Shown here: piece after piece, positions 32,493 through 40,070 of the stretch
Layout: every line of letters starts with the position of its first letter
How positions within the stretch are numbered: position 1 is the stretch's first letter
From: an uncultured Bacteriovoracaceae bacterium
GTDB lineage: Bacteria; Bdellovibrionota; Bacteriovoracia; Bacteriovoracales; Bacteriovoracaceae
Direction: 5' to 3'
Assembly (NCBI GenBank): GCA_938017795.1
Contig: CALIJZ010000036.1
Span: forward strand, 1-42,892
DNA: 42,892 bases
Notes under the pieces: generated by a model
The model's database searches: none
Told to the model about the DNA's origin: nothing
The model's input: the letters and a program-made list of their open reading frames with translations, nothing else
Made by a program: the position numbers and the translations under genes

Positions 32493-34385
32493 TTATCTGA
32501 TAAGGTGAGACCTTTTCTTCTTAGAAATGCTTTTTTGCTCAATCTTTCCTTTTACATCATTATAGAAAGAAAGAACCAATTTATTCTTTTTATCATTTCT
32601 TAAACTTAAAAATCGCCCCTTAACAATCGTCTCTCTTTGCTTTTTCAAATCAAGCCCCCAAGAGCTAACGATAAATTCATTTGTATTTTCCTCAGAACGA
32701 ACAGTAACAATTTCATCTGAATCTAACCACTGTCCAGCTGAGAACATTGAAGGAGTATCTAAGATTCCAACTCTTTTAAGTGTATTACTATTAAAGATAT
32801 GTCCGGTTCCAAGAACAATATGAGTATTTTCTGGAGATAAACTAATAAAGCCGTAAAAACCTGCACTAGCATGATATGGACTCTCTCCTCCCTTATGAAG
32901 CTTTCCTTTTTTATCAATTCTCTCCCAATCCAGATCTCTAGGACTCCACATCGAGTAATAAAATACTTTTCTATTTTCTGCATCCCAAGCTAGGGCAGGT
33001 GAAGAGTGGTTCCAATCTTTAATTGAAATCAATTCTCCTGTTCGCAATGAAAAAGTCTTATGTGAATTCCAGGCTCCAGAAGAGTCCATAACTAATAGGA
33101 ACTTACCTACAACCTCCATATTGTTAACTTTATTAGAGTTAACAACAAATACTTCTTCTTTTATTTTAGATATTTTTGATTTTAATTTAATTTTACGAAT
33201 CGAATGATCTAGGTAAGTAATATAAGCAATGTTTTTCTTTTTATCAAAAGCAATTCTGTGAGCTCCATTATCTAATTGAATAGATAAAACGACTCTTTTC
33301 TTCTTTCTATCCCATTTAAAAAGACATTGATTTAATTTATCAAAAAGAATTAAATTATTCTTCTTATCTGTTTTCACACTTAAATGTTTATTCTCAAGGT
33401 CATTCAAGTTCAATTCAGATTCACAAGCATTAACAGAATCCTTATCACTATCATTTGATACAAGTTTTAAATCCTCAACAACTAAACTATCAGCAACCAT
33501 CTTTAATCCAACTATATCTCCACTTTCTAACATCGTTACGTCGTTATACTCTTGATTCAGTAGATACTCATTTTTAAAATCCAACTTCTTATTTAATTTT
33601 ATTATTCTATTTTTACCATCGAAAAGATAAGTTTCACTATCATTAACAATCACTTTGTTAACGTGACCCATTGGCGATGCCTTCACATAAACTAAAGTAT
33701 TAGCATCAAAGATATTCCCAGAAGATGTTATGATATAACCTTTCTCATAATTCACGGGAAAGGCCCTGCTCCCTAAGAAATAATCACCATGATATGGGCT
33801 CTCTAGGGCTCTTTTCTTTTTGTAATTTTCATCCATTTCATAAATCTGTAGGTCTTGTGGCGAAATCCCTACATCAGTAGATGAGAATGTTTTTGTTTTC
33901 TCATTAAAACTTAATTTTCCATTATGTCTGTAATCAATTCCAAAAGGACCTTTATGGACAACTTTCATATTATTATTTAAATCAAGAACATAATAATATT
34001 CTGCTGAATGTTGCCTTTTTCTTAAATTTGTTAGAATCAACTTTCCTTCACTGAAAAATATTTGATTAATTCCAAGTCCTCCATTCTCAATACTTATTGC
34101 CTTGAAATCAACTAGACTATCCATCTTCCCGTTTGATTTTTTATAAGAAAGTACTTCAAATTCTCCTGCAATATAAAGCTTCTCTTCTGTATCAGCTATG
34201 TCTCTGATTTTAAAATCAAATTTTATCTCTGAAATCTTATTTTTATTATCGTGATCAACTTTAGAAATAAAGTTTTGTTGATCATAGATAACATAACTTG
34301 AATCCTCATCAGATACGACCTTTTTGATATTAGCGGCCCATAAATGTGTTGAAAGTAAAGTTAGTATAAGTAGTAAACCCTTCAT
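32493..34385 (-). CDS. large secreted beta-propeller-like protein
   Basis: 630 aa from the Met at 34385, which has AAGGA at a spacing of five (the ATG two codons before is too close to it). Signal peptide MKGLLLILTLLSTHLWAA. The mature part has many repeated short beta segments, such as HRIAFDKKKNIAYITYLDHSIRKIKL and SYVIYDQQNFISKV, of a six- or seven-bladed propeller (NHL/WD-like). No catalytic motif is seen; likely a binding protein in the periplasm or outside. It is flanked by the two copies of the direct repeat and is transcribed alone. Confidence 0.65.
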   Translation of the reverse strand: MKGLLLILTLLSTHLWAANIKKVVSDEDSSYVIYDQQNFISKVDHDNKNKISEIKFDFKIRDIADTEEKLYIAGEFEVLSYKKSNGKMDSLVDFKAISIENGGLGINQIFFSEGKLILTNLRKRQHSAEYYYVLDLNNNMKVVHKGPFGIDYRHNGKLSFNEKTKTFSSTDVGISPQDLQIYEMDENYKKKRALESPYHGDYFLGSRAFPVNYEKGYIITSSGNIFDANTLVYVKASPMGHVNKVIVNDSETYLFDGKNRIIKLNKKLDFKNEYLLNQEYNDVTMLESGDIVGLKMVADSLVVEDLKLVSNDSDKDSVNACESELNLNDLENKHLSVKTDKKNNLILFDKLNQCLFKWDRKKKRVVLSIQLDNGAHRIAFDKKKNIAYITYLDHSIRKIKLKSKISKIKEEVFVVNSNKVNNMEVVGKFLLVMDSSGAWNSHKTFSLRTGELISIKDWNHSSPALAWDAENRKVFYYSMWSPRDLDWERIDKKGKLHKGGESPYHASAGFYGFISLSPENTHIVLGTGHIFNSNTLKRVGILDTPSMFSAGQWLDSDEIVTVRSEENTNEFIVSSWGLDLKKQRETIVKGRFLSLRNDKKNKLVLSFYNDVKGKIEQKSISKKKRSHLIR

Positions 34386-34391
34386 TATCAT

Positions 34392-34570
34392 CCTTTTGGA
34401 ATTAATGATACTCGCGAGCGTGTAATGTCTTCTCGGGTAGTATCTAAAAACTCAATTGTGTTGGGTTTATCTTAGCATTAAAAATCTTTCTAAAAAACAG
34501 TTTTAGACAAGCGTGTAAAATACTCAATGACCTCGAAGAGTCCAGTCCTAAGCTTATAGAATTTAAGGGG
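34392..34570. other. intergenic region upstream of the propeller-like gene
   Basis: About 180 bases. A short palindrome CTCGCGAG occurs near 34410, and the ten-base motif TTTTAGACAA appears at 34501 and again near 34588, possibly an operator or insertion scar. No gene. Confidence 0.3.
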
Positions 34571-34679
34571 GTTGTCTCGTCTAATTTTTAGACAATCTAT
34601 TTTACTCGCTCCAGAAAAATGGAGCAAAATAAGTATTAACTCTTTGACCTCCTATATAGTTAGGACACATCCTCGCCGA

Positions 34680-34800
34680 GGTGAGTCTCACAATTCCAAG
34701 TCTAGGGCTATTTTTAAGACCAAGGACCAGAGTATAATACATACGGTACCCGAATTAAGAGTTATCGAATGTATTATGAAATATATACATGATATCAAGT
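34680..34800 (+). pseudogene. decayed 3' copy of the 117-aa secreted protein gene
   Basis: DNA here is clearly related to 31992-32098 (for example CTATTTTTAAGAC and GAATTAAGAGTTATCGAATG are shared), but small deletions change the frame and the 5' two thirds are missing or unrecognisable. An open frame (34572-34802) crosses it in a partly different frame and should not be taken as a gene. Confidence 0.65.
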
Positions 34801-35055
34801 AAGCAGAATTTTCTAGAGGGGTAGTTGAGATCTCAACTACCTCCATTTTTTTACTGTAACTAGAAGAATTATTGGAAAAATCTATTATCGGGAAAAACTT
34901 GAGCTTTAAGTCTTAATATTCTTTGTATTTACCAATGAGAAACGGATAAAAATATCTTTTAGATTCATCTTCTTCTGGGACAAAGATACTAGAAACTACA
35001 GTCTTGTTTTTAAGGTCGAATTTTGAATGAACAACTATGCTTCCTTCTTCTATCC
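34690..35055. repeat. direct repeat copy 2 (matches 31992-32382)
   Basis: Second copy of the ~390-base repeat; here the convergent 119-aa gene is intact while the left gene is broken. Confidence 0.8.
34818..34852 (+). terminator. palindromic terminator, copy 2
   Basis: The same 22-base palindrome (34820-34841) followed by A and a run of seven T. Confidence 0.9.
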
Positions 35056-35272
35056 ACCTGACAATATACTCATGATCACAAACCTTATGATAACTAAAAG
35101 TGTTACTCTGAGACTTTCCTGCATCATCCCCCTTAAGTCCGGTCCAAGTTAACTTGTCATTGTCATAAGTAACTTTATAGGAATATCCATTATCATAATC
35201 AATTACTATTTCCTTAAGAGGGAATGCGTTGCTCCCAAGAACCCAAAACGCTAAAACTATAAATATCTTCAT
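34913..35272 (-). CDS. small secreted protein (intact copy)
   Basis: 119 aa. GGAGAAAGG lies just before the ATG, and the signal peptide is MKIFIVLAFWVLGSNAF. Mature part: KEIVIDYDNGYSYKVTYDNDKLTWTGL, one Cys in HKVCDHEY, then IVVHSKFDLKNKTVVSSIFVPEEDES, a small beta-sandwich-like pattern. Unknown function. It is divergent from LysR 2 at a distance of 84 bases, which suggests that LysR 2 controls it. Confidence 0.7.
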   Translation of the reverse strand: MKIFIVLAFWVLGSNAFPLKEIVIDYDNGYSYKVTYDNDKLTWTGLKGDDAGKSQSNTFSYHKVCDHEYIVRWIEEGSIVVHSKFDLKNKTVVSSIFVPEEDESKRYFYPFLIGKYKEY

Positions 35273-35285
35273 ACCTTTCTCCTTT

Positions 35286-35312
35286 TAGATAACTATAGTT
35301 CAATTCTATCTA
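35286..35312. promoter_or_regulatory. candidate LysR 2 operator
   Basis: Inverted repeat TAGATA (35286-35291) and TATCTA (35307-35312) separated by 15 bases, in the 84-base gap between the divergent secreted-protein and LysR genes. It fits a LysR T-N11-A type site. Confidence 0.4.
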
Positions 35313-35356
35313 TAAAATAAATATACTTTTATCAATATCTTATATATAAAAATACT

Positions 35357-36226
35357 ATGGAACCTTCTTCGACAGATCTTAAATATTTTATTGAAACAAT
35401 TAGGGCCGGGAGTATTTCTAGATCTGCTGAGAACTTAGGCATTACTCAGCCTTCATTGAGCTTGGCCATCAAAAGGATCGAGAGATATTTAGATCAGCCA
35501 ATATTTATAAGAAATAGAAATGGAGTTAGACTTACACTTGCTGGTGAGAAACTAAGAGAGAAATCAGTAAAGCTATTTAAGGTATGGGAAGATGTTCGTA
35601 CTCAGTGTATTAATCCTAATGAGATAAGTGGAACTATTCATTTTGGTTGTCATCCAGAAGTTGCAATTGATTCTCTTCCACTTTTTCTTCCAATGATTCT
35701 TTCTAGGTATCCAGACATTAGATTTCAAATGACTCATGATATTTCCAGAAATATTACTGAAAAGGTTATTTCATCTAAGCTAGATATTGCTATTGTCGTT
35801 AATCCTGTGAAACATCCTGATTTGATTATTAAAGTCCTTACCATTGATGAGATGAATCTTTGGTCATCTAAGAAAAAGACGAAGATGAATAACCCTGAGA
35901 ATCCTATCGTCATTTGCGATGAAAACCTTCATCAGAGTCAAAAAGTATTAAAGCTTCTATCAAGAAAATCTAAGATCAAACAAATTATTCATTCGAGTGA
36001 TTTAGAAGTAATAGCTTCTTTGGTTGCTAGTGGTTGTGGACTAGGAGTTCTTCCTTCAGAAGTTGCTTATAGGAATAAAGGTTATAAATTAGAACCAGTA
36101 AAGCTTGTTAAGGGTATTGAAGATAAAGTCTGTCTTGTTTATAGAGTTGAGAATAAGAAGAATGGATTAATTAAGTTATTTGTTGATGAGATTATTTCTT
36201 CGCATGGGAAGTACTATGAATTTTAA
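35357..36226 (+). CDS. LysR-family transcription regulator 2
   Basis: 289 aa. Winged helix DLKYFIETIRAGSISRSAENLGITQPSLSLAIKRIERYLDQPIFIRNRNGVRLT, then the effector domain (about 90-285) with GTIHFGCHPEVAIDSLPLFLPMIL and KLDIAIVVNP. It ends convergently with the DUF952 gene, the stops sharing four bases. Not closely similar to LysR 1 or 3 in the effector part. Confidence 0.92.
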   Translation: MEPSSTDLKYFIETIRAGSISRSAENLGITQPSLSLAIKRIERYLDQPIFIRNRNGVRLTLAGEKLREKSVKLFKVWEDVRTQCINPNEISGTIHFGCHPEVAIDSLPLFLPMILSRYPDIRFQMTHDISRNITEKVISSKLDIAIVVNPVKHPDLIIKVLTIDEMNLWSSKKKTKMNNPENPIVICDENLHQSQKVLKLLSRKSKIKQIIHSSDLEVIASLVASGCGLGVLPSEVAYRNKGYKLEPVKLVKGIEDKVCLVYRVENKKNGLIKLFVDEIISSHGKYYEF

Positions 36227-36849
36227 ATGCATTTAACTTTCATAGAAAACTTTGCAAAAGCATCAGGACAGGAATATCCCCCACCATCGCTTTCGTCACA
36301 ATCGTCTCCATCATAAGTAGTCTTACAATTTTTAATTTTAATAACTTTATAATCAGTAAATCCTAAGTCACGACATTTCGAATCTGCTTTATACACAGTT
36401 TTATTATTTGCATCTTTACAGGCATTTCTTTGAGATACACCACTTCCTAAGGCCTTAACCCAAAAAATCGCTCTGTGGGGAGGGACTGATTTATCAACAC
36501 CAATGATCTCTCTTGTTCTTAAAGGTCTATTGTAAAGGTGAGGATAATCATTTTCCCATTTCAAGTTTTTTCCAAAAGAATTTGTTTTAAATTTTACGAT
36601 ATAGACTATTTCATTTGTGAAATACTTTATCAGTACTCTTGAGAGTTGATCTTTTGTGGACAAGTGGATAAATCCATCTATTAGGTCATCTTCTGAACCA
36701 TAGAATCGTTTCTCTTTTTTAAATTGCTTCCATTCAGAAATTTTTAATATTTTAAAAACCTCTGTATCATGCTTGAAGTTTTGAGCATAAACGATGTTAG
36801 ATAAAAAGATAAAAGCTATTAAGGTGATTGATTTTTTTATTATTAGCAT
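36223..36849 (-). CDS. secreted DUF952-domain protein with Cys-rich tail
   Basis: 208 aa, with GGAGG six bases before the ATG. Signal peptide MLIIKKSITLIAFIFLSNIVYAQ. Residues about 28-130 match DUF952: FKILKISEWKQFKKEKRFYGSEDDLIDGFIHLSTKDQL and ENDYPHLYNRPL are the family's conserved stretches. DUF952 is grouped by fold with ADP-ribosyltransferases, from memory of the family classification. The last 70 residues hold seven or eight Cys in four or so pairs and are not usual for DUF952 proteins, which are mostly cytoplasmic. Divergent from LysR 3. Confidence 0.75.
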   Translation of the reverse strand: MLIIKKSITLIAFIFLSNIVYAQNFKHDTEVFKILKISEWKQFKKEKRFYGSEDDLIDGFIHLSTKDQLSRVLIKYFTNEIVYIVKFKTNSFGKNLKWENDYPHLYNRPLRTREIIGVDKSVPPHRAIFWVKALGSGVSQRNACKDANNKTVYKADSKCRDLGFTDYKVIKIKNCKTTYDGDDCDESDGGGYSCPDAFAKFSMKVKCI

Positions 36850-36912
36850 TTGAAACCTCCATTTGTTTTATATTTTTACAAGTGCTCAGATCTTCTGTAT
36901 ATTAGTATAAAA

Positions 36913-36928
36913 AGAACGCTAATGTTCT
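36913..36928. promoter_or_regulatory. candidate LysR 3 operator
   Basis: Dyad AGAAC (36913-36917) / GTTCT (36924-36928) with a six-base centre, just before the LysR 3 start, in the gap to the DUF952 gene. Confidence 0.35.
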
Positions 36929-36940
36929 GATAAGGAGAAT

Positions 36941-37828
36941 ATGATTACTTTAGATAGACTTAGATACTTCTCAGAGGTAGCTCGATTAGAGCATTTAGGA
37001 CAAGCTGCAATAAATCTCTCTATTAGTCCAAGTGTCCTAAGTTCAGCAATTAAAACACTAGAAGAAGAGCTTGCGTGCAAGCTGTTTGAAAGAAAAAATA
37101 ACTCCTTAAGGTTAAATGAAAATGGCTGGAACTTACTAGAACGGGCCACAGTTATTTTAGAAAAAACTAGCTCACTATATGAAGAAATTGGGATTAAATC
37201 AGTTAAAATTAAAGGACACTATAGAATTGGTGCAAGTCCATTCTTGATGAAAGAATATTTAGTTGAATCAATTTTGAAAGTTCAAAGAGAGAACCCTGAT
37301 TTAACTGTAGAGCTTGTTGGGCTCGATACAGGGGTAGCGATTTCCCAAGTTCTTTCTGGTGCTTTAGATATGGCATTAGTATTTAGGTCTATTCAGCACC
37401 AAGATATTTTAGAAGAAGAGATCTATCATGGTAATTTCCAAGTAGTAGTAAAGAAAAATCACAAAATACTTAAGATGAGTAGAAAGAAAATGATTGAATC
37501 ATTAAATACTCTTCCGGCCATAACATTTAGAACAACTCAAGGCCCAAATTATTGCGAAACTCACCCTGTCTTTAAAAAGCACGGAATCAGTCCAAAACAT
37601 GCATTCTTCTATCATGATAATAATACTTCATTAAAGTTGATTAAAGAGAGTAATGGATGGGCGTTCTTGCCAGATATTGTTGTTAAGTCCAATAAGAAAG
37701 ATATTTTGCCTTTAGGGTTTTCATTAAAATGGGACGCTCCGATGAGAGTTTCATTGGTTAAAAGTAAAAGTAATAAATCTTTGTTGCTTTTTGAAGCACT
37801 ACTAAGTGCATTGAAGAATAGACTTTAA
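36941..37828 (+). CDS. LysR-family transcription regulator 3
   Basis: 295 aa, AAGGAG six bases before the ATG. Winged helix ITLDRLRYFSEVARLEHLGQAAINLSISPSVLSSAIKTLEEELACKLFERKNNSLRLNENG, and an effector domain with GHYRIGASPFLMKEYLV and GALDMALVFRSI. The last gene of the island before the right repeat. Probably controls the divergent DUF952 gene. Confidence 0.92.
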   Translation: MITLDRLRYFSEVARLEHLGQAAINLSISPSVLSSAIKTLEEELACKLFERKNNSLRLNENGWNLLERATVILEKTSSLYEEIGIKSVKIKGHYRIGASPFLMKEYLVESILKVQRENPDLTVELVGLDTGVAISQVLSGALDMALVFRSIQHQDILEEEIYHGNFQVVVKKNHKILKMSRKKMIESLNTLPAITFRTTQGPNYCETHPVFKKHGISPKHAFFYHDNNTSLKLIKESNGWAFLPDIVVKSNKKDILPLGFSLKWDAPMRVSLVKSKSNKSLLLFEALLSALKNRL

Positions 37829-38072
37829 TTTCTTTCAAGAAAAACCAACAGGATTTACAATTGTACAAGGTTCGTGTCGCAAGAAAAATAGAGGAGTAAC
37901 AGTGGAGGCATGTGTTGATTTCTCTTGCATGAAATGATAATAATTTCATATGGATAGATAATAACTTCAGTAGTTGTCATCTCCACCATTGATTAGTTTT
38001 TCAATGTCTTACAAAATTAGACTTTAACTAATAACTTAATTTTTATACTCTGACTCTTAGGGAAGTTTGTAA
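37829..38072. other. right island boundary region
   Basis: About 245 bases without a gene. It contains an inverted repeat ATGAAAT (37929-37935) / ATTTCAT (37943-37949) some 25 bases before the right att copy, which might be an arm or recombinase site. The att copy at 37974-37994 lies here. Confidence 0.4.
37974..37994 (+). repeat. attR-like site: copy of the tRNA-Ala 3' end
   Basis: Twenty-one bases identical to 27094-27114 (TTGTCATC..., through CTCCACCA and six more). Sequence similarity to the tRNA stops abruptly on both sides, so this is an attachment core, not a tRNA remnant. Confidence 0.75.
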
Positions 38073-38585
38073 ATGAATCGACCAAAATTTATAGGCAATT
38101 ATAAAGATCTAATGGATAAAGATGATTGCCATTATCCAGGTAGCGATGAACTTTTAAGTTTTGGAGCTCCTGTTGGTAATAAATTAGGTCTTAAGAAAAT
38201 CGGAATTCATATTGATACTTTACCTCCCGGTCGTCGAACCTCTTGGCCACACGCAGAGAGTGAAGAAGAAGAGTTTGTATTTGTAATTCAAGGAACTCCA
38301 CAAGTTTGGATCGATGGAAATGTTCATGATCTTGTTGAAGGTGACTTTGTGGCTTTCCCAGCTGGAACAGGTATTGCTCACACATTTTTAAATAATTCAA
38401 ACTCAGATGTTCTATTATTGGTTGGTGGAGAGGCAACGAAAAAAACAAATAAAATTATATATCCTCTAAACTCTAAGCGAAACAATGAAATGAAAGAAAA
38501 AGGTTACTTGTGGGAAGATCATCCCAAACGTGAAATGGGTAGTCATGATGGGAAGCCTGATAAGCTAAGGATCAAAGGTGAGTAA
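38073..38585 (+). CDS. cupin-domain protein
   Basis: 170 aa, cytoplasmic. Cupin core about residues 45-125: GIHIDTLPPGRRTSWPHAESEEEEFVFVIQGTPQVWIDG with the metal-binding His and Glu, and FPAGTGIAHTFLNNS with the second His. Family members bind metal and act as isomerases, oxygenases or sensors; substrate unknown. It precedes the amidohydrolase lipoprotein with an eight-base overlap. Confidence 0.85.
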   Translation: MNRPKFIGNYKDLMDKDDCHYPGSDELLSFGAPVGNKLGLKKIGIHIDTLPPGRRTSWPHAESEEEEFVFVIQGTPQVWIDGNVHDLVEGDFVAFPAGTGIAHTFLNNSNSDVLLLVGGEATKKTNKIIYPLNSKRNNEMKEKGYLWEDHPKREMGSHDGKPDKLRIKGE

Positions 38586-39438
38586 TCCTAAAGTATTGTT
38601 ACTGTTTATATTTCTCCAATTTTCTTGCTCTACAGTTAATAAATCTAAAGGGACAGATTTTCATATTCATGTTGGCAAACCTCCCAAACAACAAGTAGAT
38701 GATGTAACTTTTGATGCAAAAAGATCATTGTTGGCAATAGATAGTATTGATCTATCAAGAGCTTTGATTATTTCGCGAGGATATCAAAAACATAAAACTC
38801 AAGAAGAAGTTATCGCTGAGAATAATTATGTATTAGATATGCAGAAAGAATTTCCGAATAAATTTAGTGGAGCTTGCGGCATTTCCGTAACTCATCTTTG
38901 GGCCCAAGAAGAAGTTCATCGATGTATTAATAAAGGTTTTAAAGTTTTTAAATTTCACTTTATGGCAGATAGTCTTGATTTAACTAAAAGAAGCAGTCTA
39001 AAAAAAGTGTATGATTTATTAAATATTATTTCAGATACAAAATTATCTATTCTTGTTCATGCTGCTTACCCTAAGTCAAAACAAACACAATCATTAGCTC
39101 TCCTTGAGTTAATTAATAGATATCCTCAAATTACTTGGATTATAGGACATTTTTATGGAAGAGATTTTAAACTTCTCTCCAGTATAAAACATGATAATTA
39201 CTTTGTAGAAACATCGGTCTTGCCACTTTGGATAAAAAAGAAAAGTGATAGAGAGACATTAGTGAACTTTATGAGAGCTCTTGGGCTTAACAAGTTTGTC
39301 TTTGGTTCTGATTGGCCTGTCATTCATCCTGCAGAAACATTAAAAGGGTTAAAAAACCTCGGACTAAGTAAGTCGGAGTTAAATAAAATTCTTTATAAAA
39401 ACCCACTAGCTTTAGATAAATTATTTCTAGATGATTAA
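38578..39438 (+). CDS. lipoprotein amidohydrolase (Amidohydro_2 type)
   Basis: 286 aa, GTG start within the end of the cupin gene. Lipobox FSC (Cys 17). TIM-barrel metal hydrolase: His29-X-His31 in TDFHIHVG, HAAYPK near 160, IGHFYGR near 190, and the C-terminal FGSDWPVIHP with the catalytic Asp. Most members of this family are cytoplasmic, so the lipid anchor on the envelope is unusual. A lactone or carboxylate hydrolase is likely. Confidence 0.85.
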   Translation: MSNPKVLLLFIFLQFSCSTVNKSKGTDFHIHVGKPPKQQVDDVTFDAKRSLLAIDSIDLSRALIISRGYQKHKTQEEVIAENNYVLDMQKEFPNKFSGACGISVTHLWAQEEVHRCINKGFKVFKFHFMADSLDLTKRSSLKKVYDLLNIISDTKLSILVHAAYPKSKQTQSLALLELINRYPQITWIIGHFYGRDFKLLSSIKHDNYFVETSVLPLWIKKKSDRETLVNFMRALGLNKFVFGSDWPVIHPAETLKGLKNLGLSKSELNKILYKNPLALDKLFLDD

Positions 39439-40030
39439 TACTACTTATTTAACAAAATCATATTTTAAGATTTGTGTAAGAGATTGGAAGCATGAAGATA
39501 TTAATATTTACTCTAGGTGGATGTTAGAGGTTCACAAATGGCAAGAATTTGATGGGCCTTATTTCAAAAGAGATCCTGAACAAATCAAGACACATATTAC
39601 TGATATTTCAAACAATTTAAAAAATAATAGTTTTCCAGAGCTTAGGAAAAGAATGGTTATTGCAACTAAAGAGTCCGATCAATTAATTGGTACTGTTAGC
39701 TACTATTGGACTTCAAGAGAGAGTAATTGGATGTCTATTGGGATAGGAATCTATGATGAGTCTTATTGGAGTCAAGGGATTGGTAAAGAAGCTTTAACTC
39801 TTTGGATTCAATATTTATTTGATAATTCAGACATTGTCAGGCTTGACCTAAGAACATGGTCAGGAAATATTGGAATGATTAAACTTGCTGAGAAGTTAGG
39901 CTTTGTGGAAGAAGCTCGATTTCGATTAGCCCGATTGGTTAATCATGTTGCTTATGATGGCCTTGCATTTGGAATTCTTAGAGAAGAATGGAAAGCAAAC
40001 TTCGATGCCTTATCAGGAACTACTTTCTGA
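39431..40030 (+). CDS. GNAT-family N-acetyltransferase 2
   Basis: 199 aa. Acetyl-CoA loop GIGIYDESYWSQGIGKEALTLWIQYLF (R/Q-x-x-G-x-G/A), followed by LDLRTWSGNIGMIKLAEKLGFVEEARFRLARLV, a RimJ-type pattern. Overlaps the lipoprotein gene by eight bases, so the three genes cupin, amidohydrolase and GNAT form an operon. It is not closely similar to the island GNAT. Confidence 0.88.
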   Translation: MINTTYLTKSYFKICVRDWKHEDINIYSRWMLEVHKWQEFDGPYFKRDPEQIKTHITDISNNLKNNSFPELRKRMVIATKESDQLIGTVSYYWTSRESNWMSIGIGIYDESYWSQGIGKEALTLWIQYLFDNSDIVRLDLRTWSGNIGMIKLAEKLGFVEEARFRLARLVNHVAYDGLAFGILREEWKANFDALSGTTF

Positions 40031-40070
40031 ATTGGTAAGCCTAATCCAATAAATCTGCATTCATCACAAT

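Larger units (their letters stand above)
27115..37973. mobile_element. genomic island at tRNA-Ala, no integrase
   Basis: About 10.9 kb bracketed by the 21-bp direct repeat of the tRNA 3' end. It carries about a dozen accessory genes: membrane protein, three LysR regulators with divergent secreted-protein genes, GNAT, lipoprotein, kinase, a propeller-like protein and decayed duplicates. No integrase, transposase, relaxase or phage gene is visible, so it is either an excision-incapable remnant or depends on an integrase elsewhere. Confidence 0.6.

Noticed and set aside
34572..34802. Open frame of 76 aa on the plus strand
   Set aside because: It crosses the decayed copy of the 117-aa gene in a mixed frame, has no signal peptide or SD, and is explained by the degraded repeat.
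37974..37994. Second tRNA-Ala
   Set aside because: Only the 3' end is present; no D, anticodon or complete T arm precedes it.
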